A DNA stretch of 64,000 nucleotides from Marivibrio halodurans (GTDB taxonomy: Bacteria; Pseudomonadota; Alphaproteobacteria; UBA8366; Aestuariispiraceae), in assembly GCF_017963645.1 (NCBI RefSeq), contig NZ_JAGMWN010000004.1, positions 310,001 to 374,000 on the forward strand. The letters run 5' to 3'. Each line of letters starts with the position of its first letter. Position 1 is the first letter of the stretch. Positions 25,902 to 34,220 of this stretch are shown here, piece after piece. A model generated the notes under the pieces. It was not told the DNA's origin, searched no databases, and saw only the letters and a program-made list of their open reading frames with translations. The translations under genes and the position numbers were made by a program.

Positions 25902-28042
25902 CACGTCCCCTCCCCATAGGCGAACACCGTCGCGTCCAACGCCCACACGCCCTCGCCCGCCGCGCCGACACCGACGGGATTGATCTCGACACCGGCGAAA
26001 TCCCGGCCGAGCCGAGGGGCAAGACCGGCCAGGGTCTCCAGGAACGCGACCAACGCGTCGACATCCAACGCGGCCTTGCCGCGCGCGCCGTTCAACACCT
26101 TGCCGATGCGGCACGCCTCGATCATCGCGCGCAACTCCCCGGCATCCATGGGCAAGAGCCGGACGGCGGCATCCTGCATGATCTCGGTCAGGATGCCGCC
26201 GGCGCCGAAGGTCAGCATCGGCCCGAACTCCGGATCGAGGCCGAGGCCGACGATGACCTCGGCGCCCGGCCGGACCGTCTCCCCCAGGAGAAAACCCTGG
26301 AAATCGAGCCCGTGCTTGTCCGCGCTCTCCGTCATGGCGGCGATATGCGCGCTCAGGCCGTCCGCATCCGGCACACCGACCGCCACGAGACCGAATTCCG
26401 ATTTATGCACCACGCCCGCCGCGATGCCTTTCAACGTGACCGGATAGCCGACATCCGCCGCCGCGCGCAGAACAGCCTCCACATCGCGTCCTTCCACGAA
26501 ACGCTCGGTCGGGAACCGGACACCCAGGGACTTCAGCATCGTCTTGCTGCGCGATTCGTCGAGCGCCCGGCCGGCCTCCTCGGCGCGCGATCCGGCCGTG
26601 CTCCAGCCCGCCTCCCGCCCCTCGCGCAGCAGCCGGGAGGGGGCGATACGACTCTCCGACGCCGTGGCGACGCCGGCGACGGCGGTGGCGAAGCTGTCCA
26701 CCCGGCCGAACACCGGCACCTTGTCCGCGCGCAGCGCCGCCAGAGCCTCGCCATTGAATATCTCCGAGGGCCAAATGACCGAGACGGGCTTGCCCGTCCG
26801 CGCCCGGGTTCGCGCGGCCGCGTCCGATACCCGCGCCGCCCAGGCGGGAACGATGGGCGTGTTCGCGATGACGACCCCGTCGATCGCCGGATCGTCGGCC
26901 AGGGCGTCGAGGCATTCCGCATAGCCCTCGGCCGTCCGAAACGGGGTGCCGCCGACATCGATCGGATTGCTGGCGCTGAGGAAAGCGGGAACGTGATCGC
27001 GCATCCGCGCCACCGTCCGCGCGGACGGCGCGGGCAATGTGACGTGCCCCCCCTCGGCCAGCGCATCGGCGACGCATCCGCCATAGCCGCCGGAGATCGA
27101 GATCACCGCCATGGTCCGCGCCGCGCCGGAGCGCGCGGCGTAATTCGCGATCGGCAACAGATCCTCGATCGCCGTGACGTCGATCCAGCCGAGTTGGCGC
27201 ACGGCCGCCGCATAGGCATCGCGCGTGCCGACCAGGGCGCCGGTATGGCCCGCCGCCGCGCGACGGCCGACATCGGACCGTCCGGCCTTGTAGACGACGA
27301 TGGGCTTCCCCGCCTCGCGCGCGCGGCGCGACACGGCGATCATCCGATCCGCCTCGCGGAAACTTTCGACATAGAGCGCGATGACCTTGGCCGCCGGATC
27401 GTCGATGAGGTGATCGATGCAGTCGACCAGACTGGTCACCGCCTCGTTCCCGGTCGAGATCAGATGACTGAGACCGATGCCATTGCGCACCGATTCCTCC
27501 AGCAGCCCACTGCCCAGCGCGCCGCTCTGCACGACCAGGCCGACATCGCCGACCGGCGCGAGTTCCGCGCTGACCCGGCTGGTGGAACTCAACGCGATCC
27601 GGTTCGCGAAATTGACGTAGCCCGTGGTGTTCGGCCCCAGCATGACGGCATCGTGCGCGCGCACCAGACGTGCGATCCGCGCCTGCTCGCGCGTGCCGTC
27701 CTCTCCGGATTCGGAGAAACCGCCCGTCAACACCACGAAGGCGCGCGATCCGAGGGCCAAGCCCTTCTCCACGACCGAATGGACATCGGCCGCCGGGACG
27801 GAGATCAACACGCAGTCCGGCGCATGCGTCAATCGAGAGAGGTCGGTAACGCTGTCGATACCGTCGATGGTGGCCGGTTCGCGCGTCACGATATCGAGCC
27901 GCCCCTGATAGCCATGCAGGCGCAGATGATCAAAAACCGCGCGCGCCCCAACCTGGAAGGTGGCATTCTTCGTGGACACGCCGACGAGCGCTATGCTCTT
28001 CGGATTGAGCAACTTTTCGATGGTCACGACACTTCCCGACAT
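25901..28042 (-). CDS. NDP-forming acyl-CoA synthetase (fused alpha/beta, CoA-binding plus ATP-grasp)
   Basis: A 713-residue fused protein related to ADP-forming acetyl-CoA synthetase and succinyl-CoA synthetase. The N-terminal CoA-binding domain has PKSIALVGVS. The succinyl-CoA-ligase-like domain carries the phospho-His motif AAAGHTGALVG. The C-terminal ATP-grasp domain (from about residue 480) includes GYPVTLKGIAAGVVHKSEFG and GGILTEIMQDAAVRLLP. No acetyltransferase domain is present. First gene of a leftward operon with the CoA-transferase pair. Likely activates a carboxylic acid imported nearby; substrate not determined. Confidence 0.9.
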   Translation of the reverse strand: MSGSVVTIEKLLNPKSIALVGVSTKNATFQVGARAVFDHLRLHGYQGRLDIVTREPATIDGIDSVTDLSRLTHAPDCVLISVPAADVHSVVEKGLALGSRAFVVLTGGFSESGEDGTREQARIARLVRAHDAVMLGPNTTGYVNFANRIALSSTSRVSAELAPVGDVGLVVQSGALGSGLLEESVRNGIGLSHLISTGNEAVTSLVDCIDHLIDDPAAKVIALYVESFREADRMIAVSRRAREAGKPIVVYKAGRSDVGRRAAAGHTGALVGTRDAYAAAVRQLGWIDVTAIEDLLPIANYAARSGAARTMAVISISGGYGGCVADALAEGGHVTLPAPSARTVARMRDHVPAFLSASNPIDVGGTPFRTAEGYAECLDALADDPAIDGVVIANTPIVPAWAARVSDAAARTRARTGKPVSVIWPSEIFNGEALAALRADKVPVFGRVDSFATAVAGVATASESRIAPSRLLREGREAGWSTAGSRAEEAGRALDESRSKTMLKSLGVRFPTERFVEGRDVEAVLRAAADVGYPVTLKGIAAGVVHKSEFGLVAVGVPDADGLSAHIAAMTESADKHGLDFQGFLLGETVRPGAEVIVGLGLDPEFGPMLTFGAGGILTEIMQDAAVRLLPMDAGELRAMIEACRIGKVLNGARGKAALDVDALVAFLETLAGLAPRLGRDFAGVEINPVGVGAAGEGVWALDATVFAYGEGT

Positions 28043-28097
28043 CGTTGGAAACCTTGTCGGCGCAGAATGCCCATCTTTTTCGATGGATCAAGAAAAT

Positions 28098-28110
28098 AAA
28101 ACAGTGTTCC
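28098..28110. promoter_or_regulatory. Palindrome half AAAACAGTGTTCC, candidate IclR operator (site 3)
   Basis: Right half GTTCCGCA is identical to site 1, and the following ATGG plus T-rich stretch is also similar; the left half is degenerate (AAAAC for GGAAC). It lies 56 bases upstream of the acyl-CoA synthetase start in the 203-base gap after the Rieske gene. Confidence 0.42.
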
Positions 28111-28245
28111 GCATAATGGTATTTTTTCGTTGTCACGAAAATCATGGGTTGAGCCGCCGGCACACGCATCCCGGCCGCATATCGGCGGCCGGGCATCGTT
28201 TCATCGGATGGGATCGGACCCTGATTGGCGCGAACGCCCGGCTGC

Positions 28246-29379
28246 TTATCGGCAGGCGAGTCGCGAGAGCGCCCAGGCGCTCAAGGCCTGGACCATATCG
28301 TCGCGCGGCGACAGCGGTCCCGGACGATAAAGCACGGAGGTCATCGCCTGTTGCTGACGTTCGAGGATACCCACATCCTCCCAGGCCACGGCCTCCCAGC
28401 GCGCGTAATAAACCTTGGCCTTCTCCTCGAAATCGGGATCGTCGAGCACATCGACCGGGAAACATCCACCGATCTCCAACCGCGACCGGTCGACGGCCAA
28501 GGGCGTGACATTGAGCCACCACATGCAATCCTGCGCCCAGACGAATTGCACCGCAGGCAGAAACACCGAGAAATAAGCGCCTTGCCGTGCCGACTCGTCC
28601 AGATCCGGGATCGATGGAAAGGGCGGCTCGTCGCCCGGCAGGGAGCCGATGGAACGGTCGCTCAACACCTGCATGCACAACCAATCCCCAACCGTGGGGA
28701 TGGCGCGCTGGGTCTGCGCGCCGATCGTCTTCCGATGGACGACGCCGGTATGGTACGTCTCCATCGCGTTCTCGAGCAGCAATTTCCAATTGCAGCGCGG
28801 TTCCATCACCTTGCGCCATGTGGCGCGCAGCCGGTCCGGCTTGTGCGAGGCAAAGCGCGCCGGCGCATCGCCCAATTGCACCGAAAGCGGGCGCGGCGCC
28901 GCGTTGAAGGTCGCGAAGACGAAGCCCGCCCAGTTCTCGGTCGTAAGCGGTGTCAGCCCATGGTCGGACCGCTCGAAGCCCGCGACGTCCGCCATACCGG
29001 GAGCACCCGCCAGGGCCCCGTCCGCCTTATAGGTCCAGGCATGATAAGGGCAGACGATCCGGCTGCCGCAATTCCCCTCGCCTTCCAGCAGTTGCGCCCC
29101 CCTATGGCGGCAATGGTTCGCGAAACCGCGCAGCACGCCATCCGCCCCGCGCACCAGGACGACCGAGCCGCCCGGTGTCTCGAAGGTCCGGAAATCACCC
29201 GGCGCCGCCAACATGTCCTCCCGGCAGAGGAAGAACCAGTCCTTCAGCAGGATATGATCGCGTTCGCGCGCGAAGACCTCGGGCGCGGTATAGAGGGCCG
29301 CGGGCGCGGCCCGCCCGGCACGCACCTCGGCGAGGGCGGCCTTCGGATCGAAACTGTTCGACATCGTGGATATCCCCAT
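28246..29379 (-). CDS. Rieske non-heme iron oxygenase, alpha subunit
   Basis: A 377-residue ring-hydroxylating or N-dealkylating oxygenase. Rieske ligands are C90-x-H92 and C110-x2-H113 (CRHRG...CPYHAW). The mononuclear iron site has H210 and H215 in ENAMETYHTGVVH and a likely Asp in WEDVGILERQQQ. The ATG at 29379 has GGGAG seven bases upstream. Overall architecture resembles Rieske monooxygenases acting on quaternary amines or aromatic acids. No ferredoxin or reductase gene is in the operon, so electrons must come from elsewhere. Last gene of the nine-gene LIV operon, 28 bases after the RidA-like gene. Confidence 0.9.
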   Translation of the reverse strand: MGISTMSNSFDPKAALAEVRAGRAAPAALYTAPEVFARERDHILLKDWFFLCREDMLAAPGDFRTFETPGGSVVLVRGADGVLRGFANHCRHRGAQLLEGEGNCGSRIVCPYHAWTYKADGALAGAPGMADVAGFERSDHGLTPLTTENWAGFVFATFNAAPRPLSVQLGDAPARFASHKPDRLRATWRKVMEPRCNWKLLLENAMETYHTGVVHRKTIGAQTQRAIPTVGDWLCMQVLSDRSIGSLPGDEPPFPSIPDLDESARQGAYFSVFLPAVQFVWAQDCMWWLNVTPLAVDRSRLEIGGCFPVDVLDDPDFEEKAKVYYARWEAVAWEDVGILERQQQAMTSVLYRPGPLSPRDDMVQALSAWALSRLACR

Positions 29380-29407
29380 GATCGCTCCCACGAACGGGTC
29401 CGCGTCG

Positions 29408-29899
29408 TCAGTCCTCGACCTCGACCGTGACGCAAGTCTCGAAGCAATTCCCATTGGCCAGCGCGGTAATGCCGATGGTGGCACGCCCGCCAAGACCGCG
29501 CTCGCGCCCGAAGACCTCGACGAAAAGGTCGGACATCCCGCTCGATACCCGATGGACCTCCGTGAAGTCCGGCGTACAGACGACGAAGCAGAGGCTGCGG
29601 ACGATACCCCGCACCCGGTCGAGGGAACCGACCGCCTGGCGAATGCCGCCCAGCACGTTGAGCCCGGTTTGCCGCGCGGCCGCGTAGCCCTGTTCGATCG
29701 TGACCCCCTCGCCCAGCCGGCCGGGATGGAGCACGGTCGTGCCGACCTGCCCGACATGGCCGGAGAGGAACAGCAACCGCCCGACCCGGTGATAGGGCTT
29801 CATGGTCCCGTAATCCGCGCCATAATATCCGTCGCGGTCGAAATCCGGGATATCCAAGCCCATTTGGAGGGCGAGACTTTCCGGTAATTGCGATGTCAT
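29408..29899 (-). CDS. RidA/YjgF-family protein
   Basis: A 163-residue Rid-superfamily protein, a trimeric fold of which RidA hydrolyses reactive enamines and imines. LLFLSGHVGQVG and the GIRQAVGSLDRVRGIVRSLCFV block identify the family. The Arg that binds the substrate carboxylate in RidA (VARLP) is replaced: the segment reads ITALANG, with Ala at about residue 146. It is thus in a non-deaminase Rid subgroup, or has a different substrate. Start ATG 29899 after a GAGGGAAGGGAA-rich site. Lies between the amidohydrolase and Rieske genes, so it probably acts on a pathway intermediate. Confidence 0.88.
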   Translation of the reverse strand: MTSQLPESLALQMGLDIPDFDRDGYYGADYGTMKPYHRVGRLLFLSGHVGQVGTTVLHPGRLGEGVTIEQGYAAARQTGLNVLGGIRQAVGSLDRVRGIVRSLCFVVCTPDFTEVHRVSSGMSDLFVEVFGRERGLGGRATIGITALANGNCFETCVTVEVED

Positions 29900-29915
29900 G
29901 GGATATTCCCTTCCC

Positions 29916-30776
29916 TCATTCGAAACCGTAGAGGATGGCCGGATTCTCGACCAGGATGCGCGCACGCACCGCCTCCGACCCGCACCATTGCGCGAAGAGA
30001 TCGGACAGCAGCGCATCGTCGGGCGGCGATCCCGGGACCGACGGGTGCGGCCAGTTGGTCGCCCAGACACAACGTTCCGGATAATCGGCGATCAGATGAC
30101 GGGCGATCGCGGCCGTATCGGAATAGCGCGGCGCCCCCTCCAGCGACGTTTCGTAGACGCCGGAGGTCTTGACCCACGTCCGCCCGCCGTCGAGCAGCCG
30201 GCGCAGGGCCTTCAATCCCGGGTGATCGAGCCCGACGGGCTTCAGGAACTTGCCGTTATGGTCGATCACCAGCGGACAGGGGAGATGGGCGAGGTCCGCT
30301 TCCCGTTCCTCGAGGAACCGGCCATCCATTTGCATCTGGATATGCCAGCCATGCTCGGCGATGCGCGCGGCCATGGGGGCCAGCTTCTCCCAACCCAGCG
30401 CGCCGCCCGGCAGCATGAAGAAGCGCAGCCCGCGCGCGCCTTGCGCCGTCAGCGCCGCCAACTCCGCGTCGGAGGCGGACTCATCCACCACCACGACGGC
30501 ACGCCCATCCGGCCCGAGACGCGCGACGGCGTCCATCGTGCATCGATTATCGAACCCATAGGCCGAGGGTTGAACGACCACCGCCCGGGTCAGCCCCAGG
30601 CGCTCGCGCAGGGCGAGATAGGCATCGATCGATCCCCCCTCGACCGGGCGGAAGGGCGCGTCCTCGGGAACCGGATAGCGCGCGGGATCGCCATAGGCAT
30701 GCATATGGCAATCGCAGGCGCCGGGCGGCAGGGGCGTACGCGGCGGATCGGCCGGCAGAAGGGAGGCGGCCCCCAT
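29916..30776 (-). CDS. Amidohydrolase-family protein (2-pyrone-4,6-dicarboxylate lactonase-like, COG3618)
   Basis: A 286-residue TIM-barrel hydrolase related to LigI lactonase. Metal-site HxH is H24/H26 (CDCHMHAYG), and a further His is in VIDHNGKF. The beta-8 residue that is Asp in LigI (TDWPHP) is Asn here (N241, TNWPHP). The ATG at 30776 shares one base with the preceding stop (TGATG). It may open a lactone or cyclic amide in the pathway of this operon. The Asn substitution makes ordinary Asp-based chemistry uncertain, although such variants may be common in this family. Confidence 0.85.
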   Translation of the reverse strand: MGAASLLPADPPRTPLPPGACDCHMHAYGDPARYPVPEDAPFRPVEGGSIDAYLALRERLGLTRAVVVQPSAYGFDNRCTMDAVARLGPDGRAVVVVDESASDAELAALTAQGARGLRFFMLPGGALGWEKLAPMAARIAEHGWHIQMQMDGRFLEEREADLAHLPCPLVIDHNGKFLKPVGLDHPGLKALRRLLDGGRTWVKTSGVYETSLEGAPRYSDTAAIARHLIADYPERCVWATNWPHPSVPGSPPDDALLSDLFAQWCGSEAVRARILVENPAILYGFE

Positions 30777-31771
30777 CACGCGCTCCTCAGCCGGTCGAGA
30801 CGGGTCGCCCGATGGGCATTGAAGGCAAGCTTGGGAAGCTTGCCCGCCATCAGCTCCTTGATCTGGCGAACGGTTTCGAACGCCTGATAATCGCTCGCCT
30901 CGCGCGTCAGACCGGCGACATGCGGCACGGCCACGACGTTCGGCATGGCCGCGATATCGGCGCTCGGCTGCTCGTCATGCCCCAGCCCGACATCGAGACC
31001 GGCACCAGCGATGACACCCCGCGCCAGCGCATCGCGCAACGCGTCCTCGTCCACCAGAACCCCGCGCGATATGTTCACGAAATACGCATCGGCCCGCATC
31101 TTGGCGAAGGCTTCGCGGTTCATCATGCCCTCGGTTTCCGGTGTGGCATAGGCGGCGCACACCACGAAGTCGGCTTGCAGGGTCTCCTCGAAGCCGGTCT
31201 GCTCGACGCAGCCGTTGACGATGCGCAGATAAGGATCGAAGGCCCTAACCTTCATGCCGAACGCGATGGCCAGATCGCCGATCCGCCGCCCGATATTGCC
31301 GAAGCCGATGATGCCGATGGACGCACCGGCGAGTTGCCGGCCCAGCACCATGGGCTGGCGCGCCTGCCCCTGCTTGTAAAGCCGGTCACCGATATGAAGA
31401 CGACGGCCGAGCATCAGGACGAGACCGAGCGCGGCCTCCGCCACCGCCTCGTTGTAGCCGGAGCTGCACCCGACCACGAGAGTTCCGGCCTCCGAGGCGG
31501 CCTCGACGTCGATGTTCCGACAATCCACCGCGCACCGCATGAAAACCGCCAGTTCGGGCAGCGCGCGGAACAGCTCCGGCGTCCCCGGCACCAACCGGTC
31601 GGAGATCACGATATCGACGTCGCGCGCGGCCTCCACCAGCCGGTCCCCGGCGAGCGGGTCGTCGGACTCGTTGAGCCGAACGTCGGCGAAGGCGCGAAGC
31701 TGCTCCACGGCCTCATGGCTGTAGAAGTTACGCAGCAGGTCACGGTTATGAGTGATCAGTATCTTCGGCAT
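30776..31771 (-). CDS. D-2-hydroxyacid dehydrogenase family protein
   Basis: A 331-residue NAD(P)-dependent dehydrogenase interconverting 2-hydroxy and 2-oxo acids. The Rossmann motif is GIIGFGNIGRRIG, with the catalytic Arg in NISRGVLVDEDAL and the catalytic His in VPHVAGLT. The Glu region reads LDVGLGHDEQP, so its Glu is displaced compared with the common LDVFEPEP. Start ATG at 31771 is chosen for its GGGAAG site; an ATG at 31799 would overlap the ureohydrolase gene. Coupled to the amidohydrolase (TGATG). Confidence 0.88.
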   Translation of the reverse strand: MPKILITHNRDLLRNFYSHEAVEQLRAFADVRLNESDDPLAGDRLVEAARDVDIVISDRLVPGTPELFRALPELAVFMRCAVDCRNIDVEAASEAGTLVVGCSSGYNEAVAEAALGLVLMLGRRLHIGDRLYKQGQARQPMVLGRQLAGASIGIIGFGNIGRRIGDLAIAFGMKVRAFDPYLRIVNGCVEQTGFEETLQADFVVCAAYATPETEGMMNREAFAKMRADAYFVNISRGVLVDEDALRDALARGVIAGAGLDVGLGHDEQPSADIAAMPNVVAVPHVAGLTREASDYQAFETVRQIKELMAGKLPKLAFNAHRATRLDRLRSA

Positions 31772-31787
31772 TGCAGGTATCTTCCCT

Positions 31788-32711
31788 TTAGGAGTCATGC
31801 CGGCCGAGCGCGACCAAATGCAGCGAGGCGAGCATGACATGGGCGGCGAGGCACGCGGTCATGCCGCCCACATCATGCGGGGGACTGACCGTATTGACGT
31901 CGACGGCGACGAGATTCAGTCCGGCCAGACCGTGCAGCAGCCGCAAGGCGGCTTCCGCGTCCGGCCCGCCCCAAGTCGGGGTGGCGACGCCAGGCGCGGC
32001 GGAGGGGTCGATATAATCCATGTCGAAACAAAGATAGACCGGCCGCCCGGCCACGGTTTCGCGAACCTGCGACAGCACCGCTTCCTCCCCCCGGCGTCGG
32101 AGTTCCTCGCCAGGCACGAGATTGTAGCCGAGGGAACGCGTGTACGCGTATACGCCGGGCGCGGGCAGGGAGCCGCGCGCGCCGATGTGGAAGGACCCCG
32201 TGGGGTCGACGACCCTCTCCTCCGCCGCGCGCGTGAAGGTGCTGCCCGTATTGTAGCCCGGCGTATCATAGCTATCGGTGTGCGCATCGATATGCAGCAC
32301 CACCAGATCGGAATGGTGACGATGCACGCCGCGAAGTTGCGGCAGGGTGACGGCACCGTCGCCACCCATCGTCACCGGATAGGCGCCCACGCCGACCACG
32401 GCATCGATCGCGCGTTCGATCTGCGGGAAGGCCCCTTCGACATCGCCGCTGGAGACACGTACGTCGCCGATATCGACCACCGATAGTTCCCGCAGCACGT
32501 CGCTATCGGACAGCGGGGGATAGAAGGGGCGCAGCAAGCCGGACTGCGCCCGGATCGCCGCCGGCCCCTGACGGGCACCAATGCGGGTCGGATGCGTCCC
32601 GCAATCGAAGGGCATGCCGATGATCGCGGCTTGCCCGGCGCGAACCGACCCGGCGGCGGGAACGCCCATGAAGGTTCCCGCCGGATTCAATACGGGGTCG
32701 TCACTCGTCAT
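31788..32711 (-). CDS. Ureohydrolase (arginase/agmatinase) family protein with altered active site
   Basis: A 307-residue arginase-fold protein. Three of the four Mn motifs are intact: DAHTD (142-146) and FDMDYIDP with D230 and D232. The first ligand motif GGDH is GGDG (116-119), so the ligand His is Gly119. In addition, the Glu that holds the guanidinium in arginase/agmatinase (DVVEVSP) is Thr (DVNTVSP, T274). It may thus be a mononuclear or non-guanidine enzyme, such as a hydrolase for another C-N bond. It sits directly after the LIV ABC transporter genes, so the imported compound is probably nitrogenous. Function is not assigned. Confidence 0.86.
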   Translation of the reverse strand: MTSDDPVLNPAGTFMGVPAAGSVRAGQAAIIGMPFDCGTHPTRIGARQGPAAIRAQSGLLRPFYPPLSDSDVLRELSVVDIGDVRVSSGDVEGAFPQIERAIDAVVGVGAYPVTMGGDGAVTLPQLRGVHRHHSDLVVLHIDAHTDSYDTPGYNTGSTFTRAAEERVVDPTGSFHIGARGSLPAPGVYAYTRSLGYNLVPGEELRRRGEEAVLSQVRETVAGRPVYLCFDMDYIDPSAAPGVATPTWGGPDAEAALRLLHGLAGLNLVAVDVNTVSPPHDVGGMTACLAAHVMLASLHLVALGRHDS

Positions 32712-32729
32712 CTTCCGTTTCCATCCCTT

Positions 32730-33458
32730 TTATATGTCGTGTCCAAGGTAGAGCGCCTTCAGCAGGGACTCGTCCATGTCACGCCCCGCGCTTCGGTGAA
32801 TCACCGCGCCCAGACGCAGCACATAGACGACATCGGACAGCCGAATGGCCTCGACCGCGTTCTGCTCGACCAGCAACACGGTCGCCCCCGACGCCCTGAT
32901 CTCGACGATCTTCTCCAGAATCAGATCGACCATCTGCGGGGCGAGACCCATGCTCGGCTCGTCCATCAGCAGAAGCTTGGGGCGGCTCATCAGGGCGCGC
33001 GCGATGGCCAGCATCTGTTGCTCGCCCCCCGAAAGCGTCCCGGCCAATTGTTGGCGGCGGGCAGCCAGGATCGGGAACATCTCGCAGACCCTGTCCAGAT
33101 CCTCCACGACCCCCGGATCGCGTCCGCGCAGATAGGCCCCGAGGAGCAGGTTCTCGCGGACGGTCATGCGCGGGAAGACGCGCCGCCCTTCCGGCACATG
33201 GGCAAGGCCCCGCGCGACCCGGCCGTCGGGCGTGACCCCGTCGAGGGGCGCGCCCGCGAAACGGACCGCCCCACCCGCGCGCGGGACCAGACCCGACAAG
33301 GCCTTCATCGTCGTCGTCTTGCCCGCCCCATTGCTTCCGACCAGGCTGACGATCGCGCCCTGCGCGACCTCGAAGCTCACGCCGTTGACCGCCCGGATCA
33401 AACCGTAATCCACCGTCAGATCATCGACCCGCAGTATCGCTTCCGCTTCCGCCGTCAC
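32730..33458 (-). CDS. livF: Branched-chain amino acid-type ABC transporter ATP-binding protein LivF
   Basis: A 242-residue ATPase of the LivF type. Walker A GSNGAGKTT, signature LSGGEQQMLAIARAL, Walker B LLLMDEPSMGLAP, and the LivF-typical ENLLLGAY and LVEQNA. The GTG start at 33458 has GGGGAGG upstream and overlaps the LivG stop by four bases (GTGA). Works with LivG on the fused permease. LIV-type systems import branched amino acids but also amides, urea and aromatic acids, so the cargo is open. Confidence 0.92.
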   Translation of the reverse strand: MTAEAEAILRVDDLTVDYGLIRAVNGVSFEVAQGAIVSLVGSNGAGKTTTMKALSGLVPRAGGAVRFAGAPLDGVTPDGRVARGLAHVPEGRRVFPRMTVRENLLLGAYLRGRDPGVVEDLDRVCEMFPILAARRQQLAGTLSGGEQQMLAIARALMSRPKLLLMDEPSMGLAPQMVDLILEKIVEIRASGATVLLVEQNAVEAIRLSDVVYVLRLGAVIHRSAGRDMDESLLKALYLGHDI

Positions 33459-34219
33459 GATGACCTCCCCAGATAGGCTTCCTGCACGGCCGTCTCGGCG
33501 AAAACCTCCGCCGTCGCGCCATCGGCCAGACGCCGGCCGTGATGGAGGACGGTCACCCTCTCGCAAAGACGGCGCATGACCTGCATGTCGTGCTCGATGA
33601 TCAGGACCGTCACGCCGCGTTCGCGGACCTTCCGGATGAGGGTTTCGATCTCCTCCTTCTCGGCGGCGTTCATTCCGGCCATCGGCTCGTCCAGCAACAA
33701 CAGCGCCGGTTCCAGCAATAGGGCGCGCGCGATTTCCAACCGACGCTGATGTCCATAGGAAAGCGCGCCGGCGCTCGCCTGCGCCTGACCCGTCAGGCCG
33801 ACGAAGTCGAGCTCGCCCATGGCCCGCTCGCGCCATCGCTTCTCCTCGCCGCGCGCCGTCGCGGCCCGGAGCAGAAGATGCGGCAAACGTGCCCGGAAGT
33901 GCCGGTGCGCCCCGACCAGCGTGTTCTCCAGCACCGTCATACCGGCGAACAGCCGGATATTCTGGAAGGTCCGGGCGATCCCGGCCGCGGCCGCGGCATG
34001 GGCGGGGATCCCCCCGATATGGCGGTCGGCCAGGGTCACGGTTCCGGAGGAGATCGGCGCGAACCCGGTCAACGCATTGACGAGGGTGGACTTCCCCGCG
34101 CCGTTCGGGCCGATCACCCCGTGGATTGCCCGCTCGTCGACGTCGAAGCTGACCGAGCCGAGAGCGACGAGACCGCCATAGACGATGGTCAGGTCCTGTA
34201 TGGAAAGCAACGGCCTCAT
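33455..34219 (-). CDS. livG: Branched-chain amino acid-type ABC transporter ATP-binding protein LivG
   Basis: A 254-residue ATPase of the LivG type. Walker A GPNGAGKST, the FQNIRLFAGMTVLENTLVG block, signature LSYGHQRRLEIARAL (Tyr-Gly instead of Gly-Gly in the signature, common in LivG), Walker B LLLLDEPMAGMN, and IEHDMQVMRRLCERVTVL. Start ATG at 34219, one base after the fused permease stop region. Partner of LivF in the nine-gene operon. Confidence 0.92.
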   Translation of the reverse strand: MRPLLSIQDLTIVYGGLVALGSVSFDVDERAIHGVIGPNGAGKSTLVNALTGFAPISSGTVTLADRHIGGIPAHAAAAAGIARTFQNIRLFAGMTVLENTLVGAHRHFRARLPHLLLRAATARGEEKRWRERAMGELDFVGLTGQAQASAGALSYGHQRRLEIARALLLEPALLLLDEPMAGMNAAEKEEIETLIRKVRERGVTVLIIEHDMQVMRRLCERVTVLHHGRRLADGATAEVFAETAVQEAYLGRSS

Positions 34220-34220
34220 G

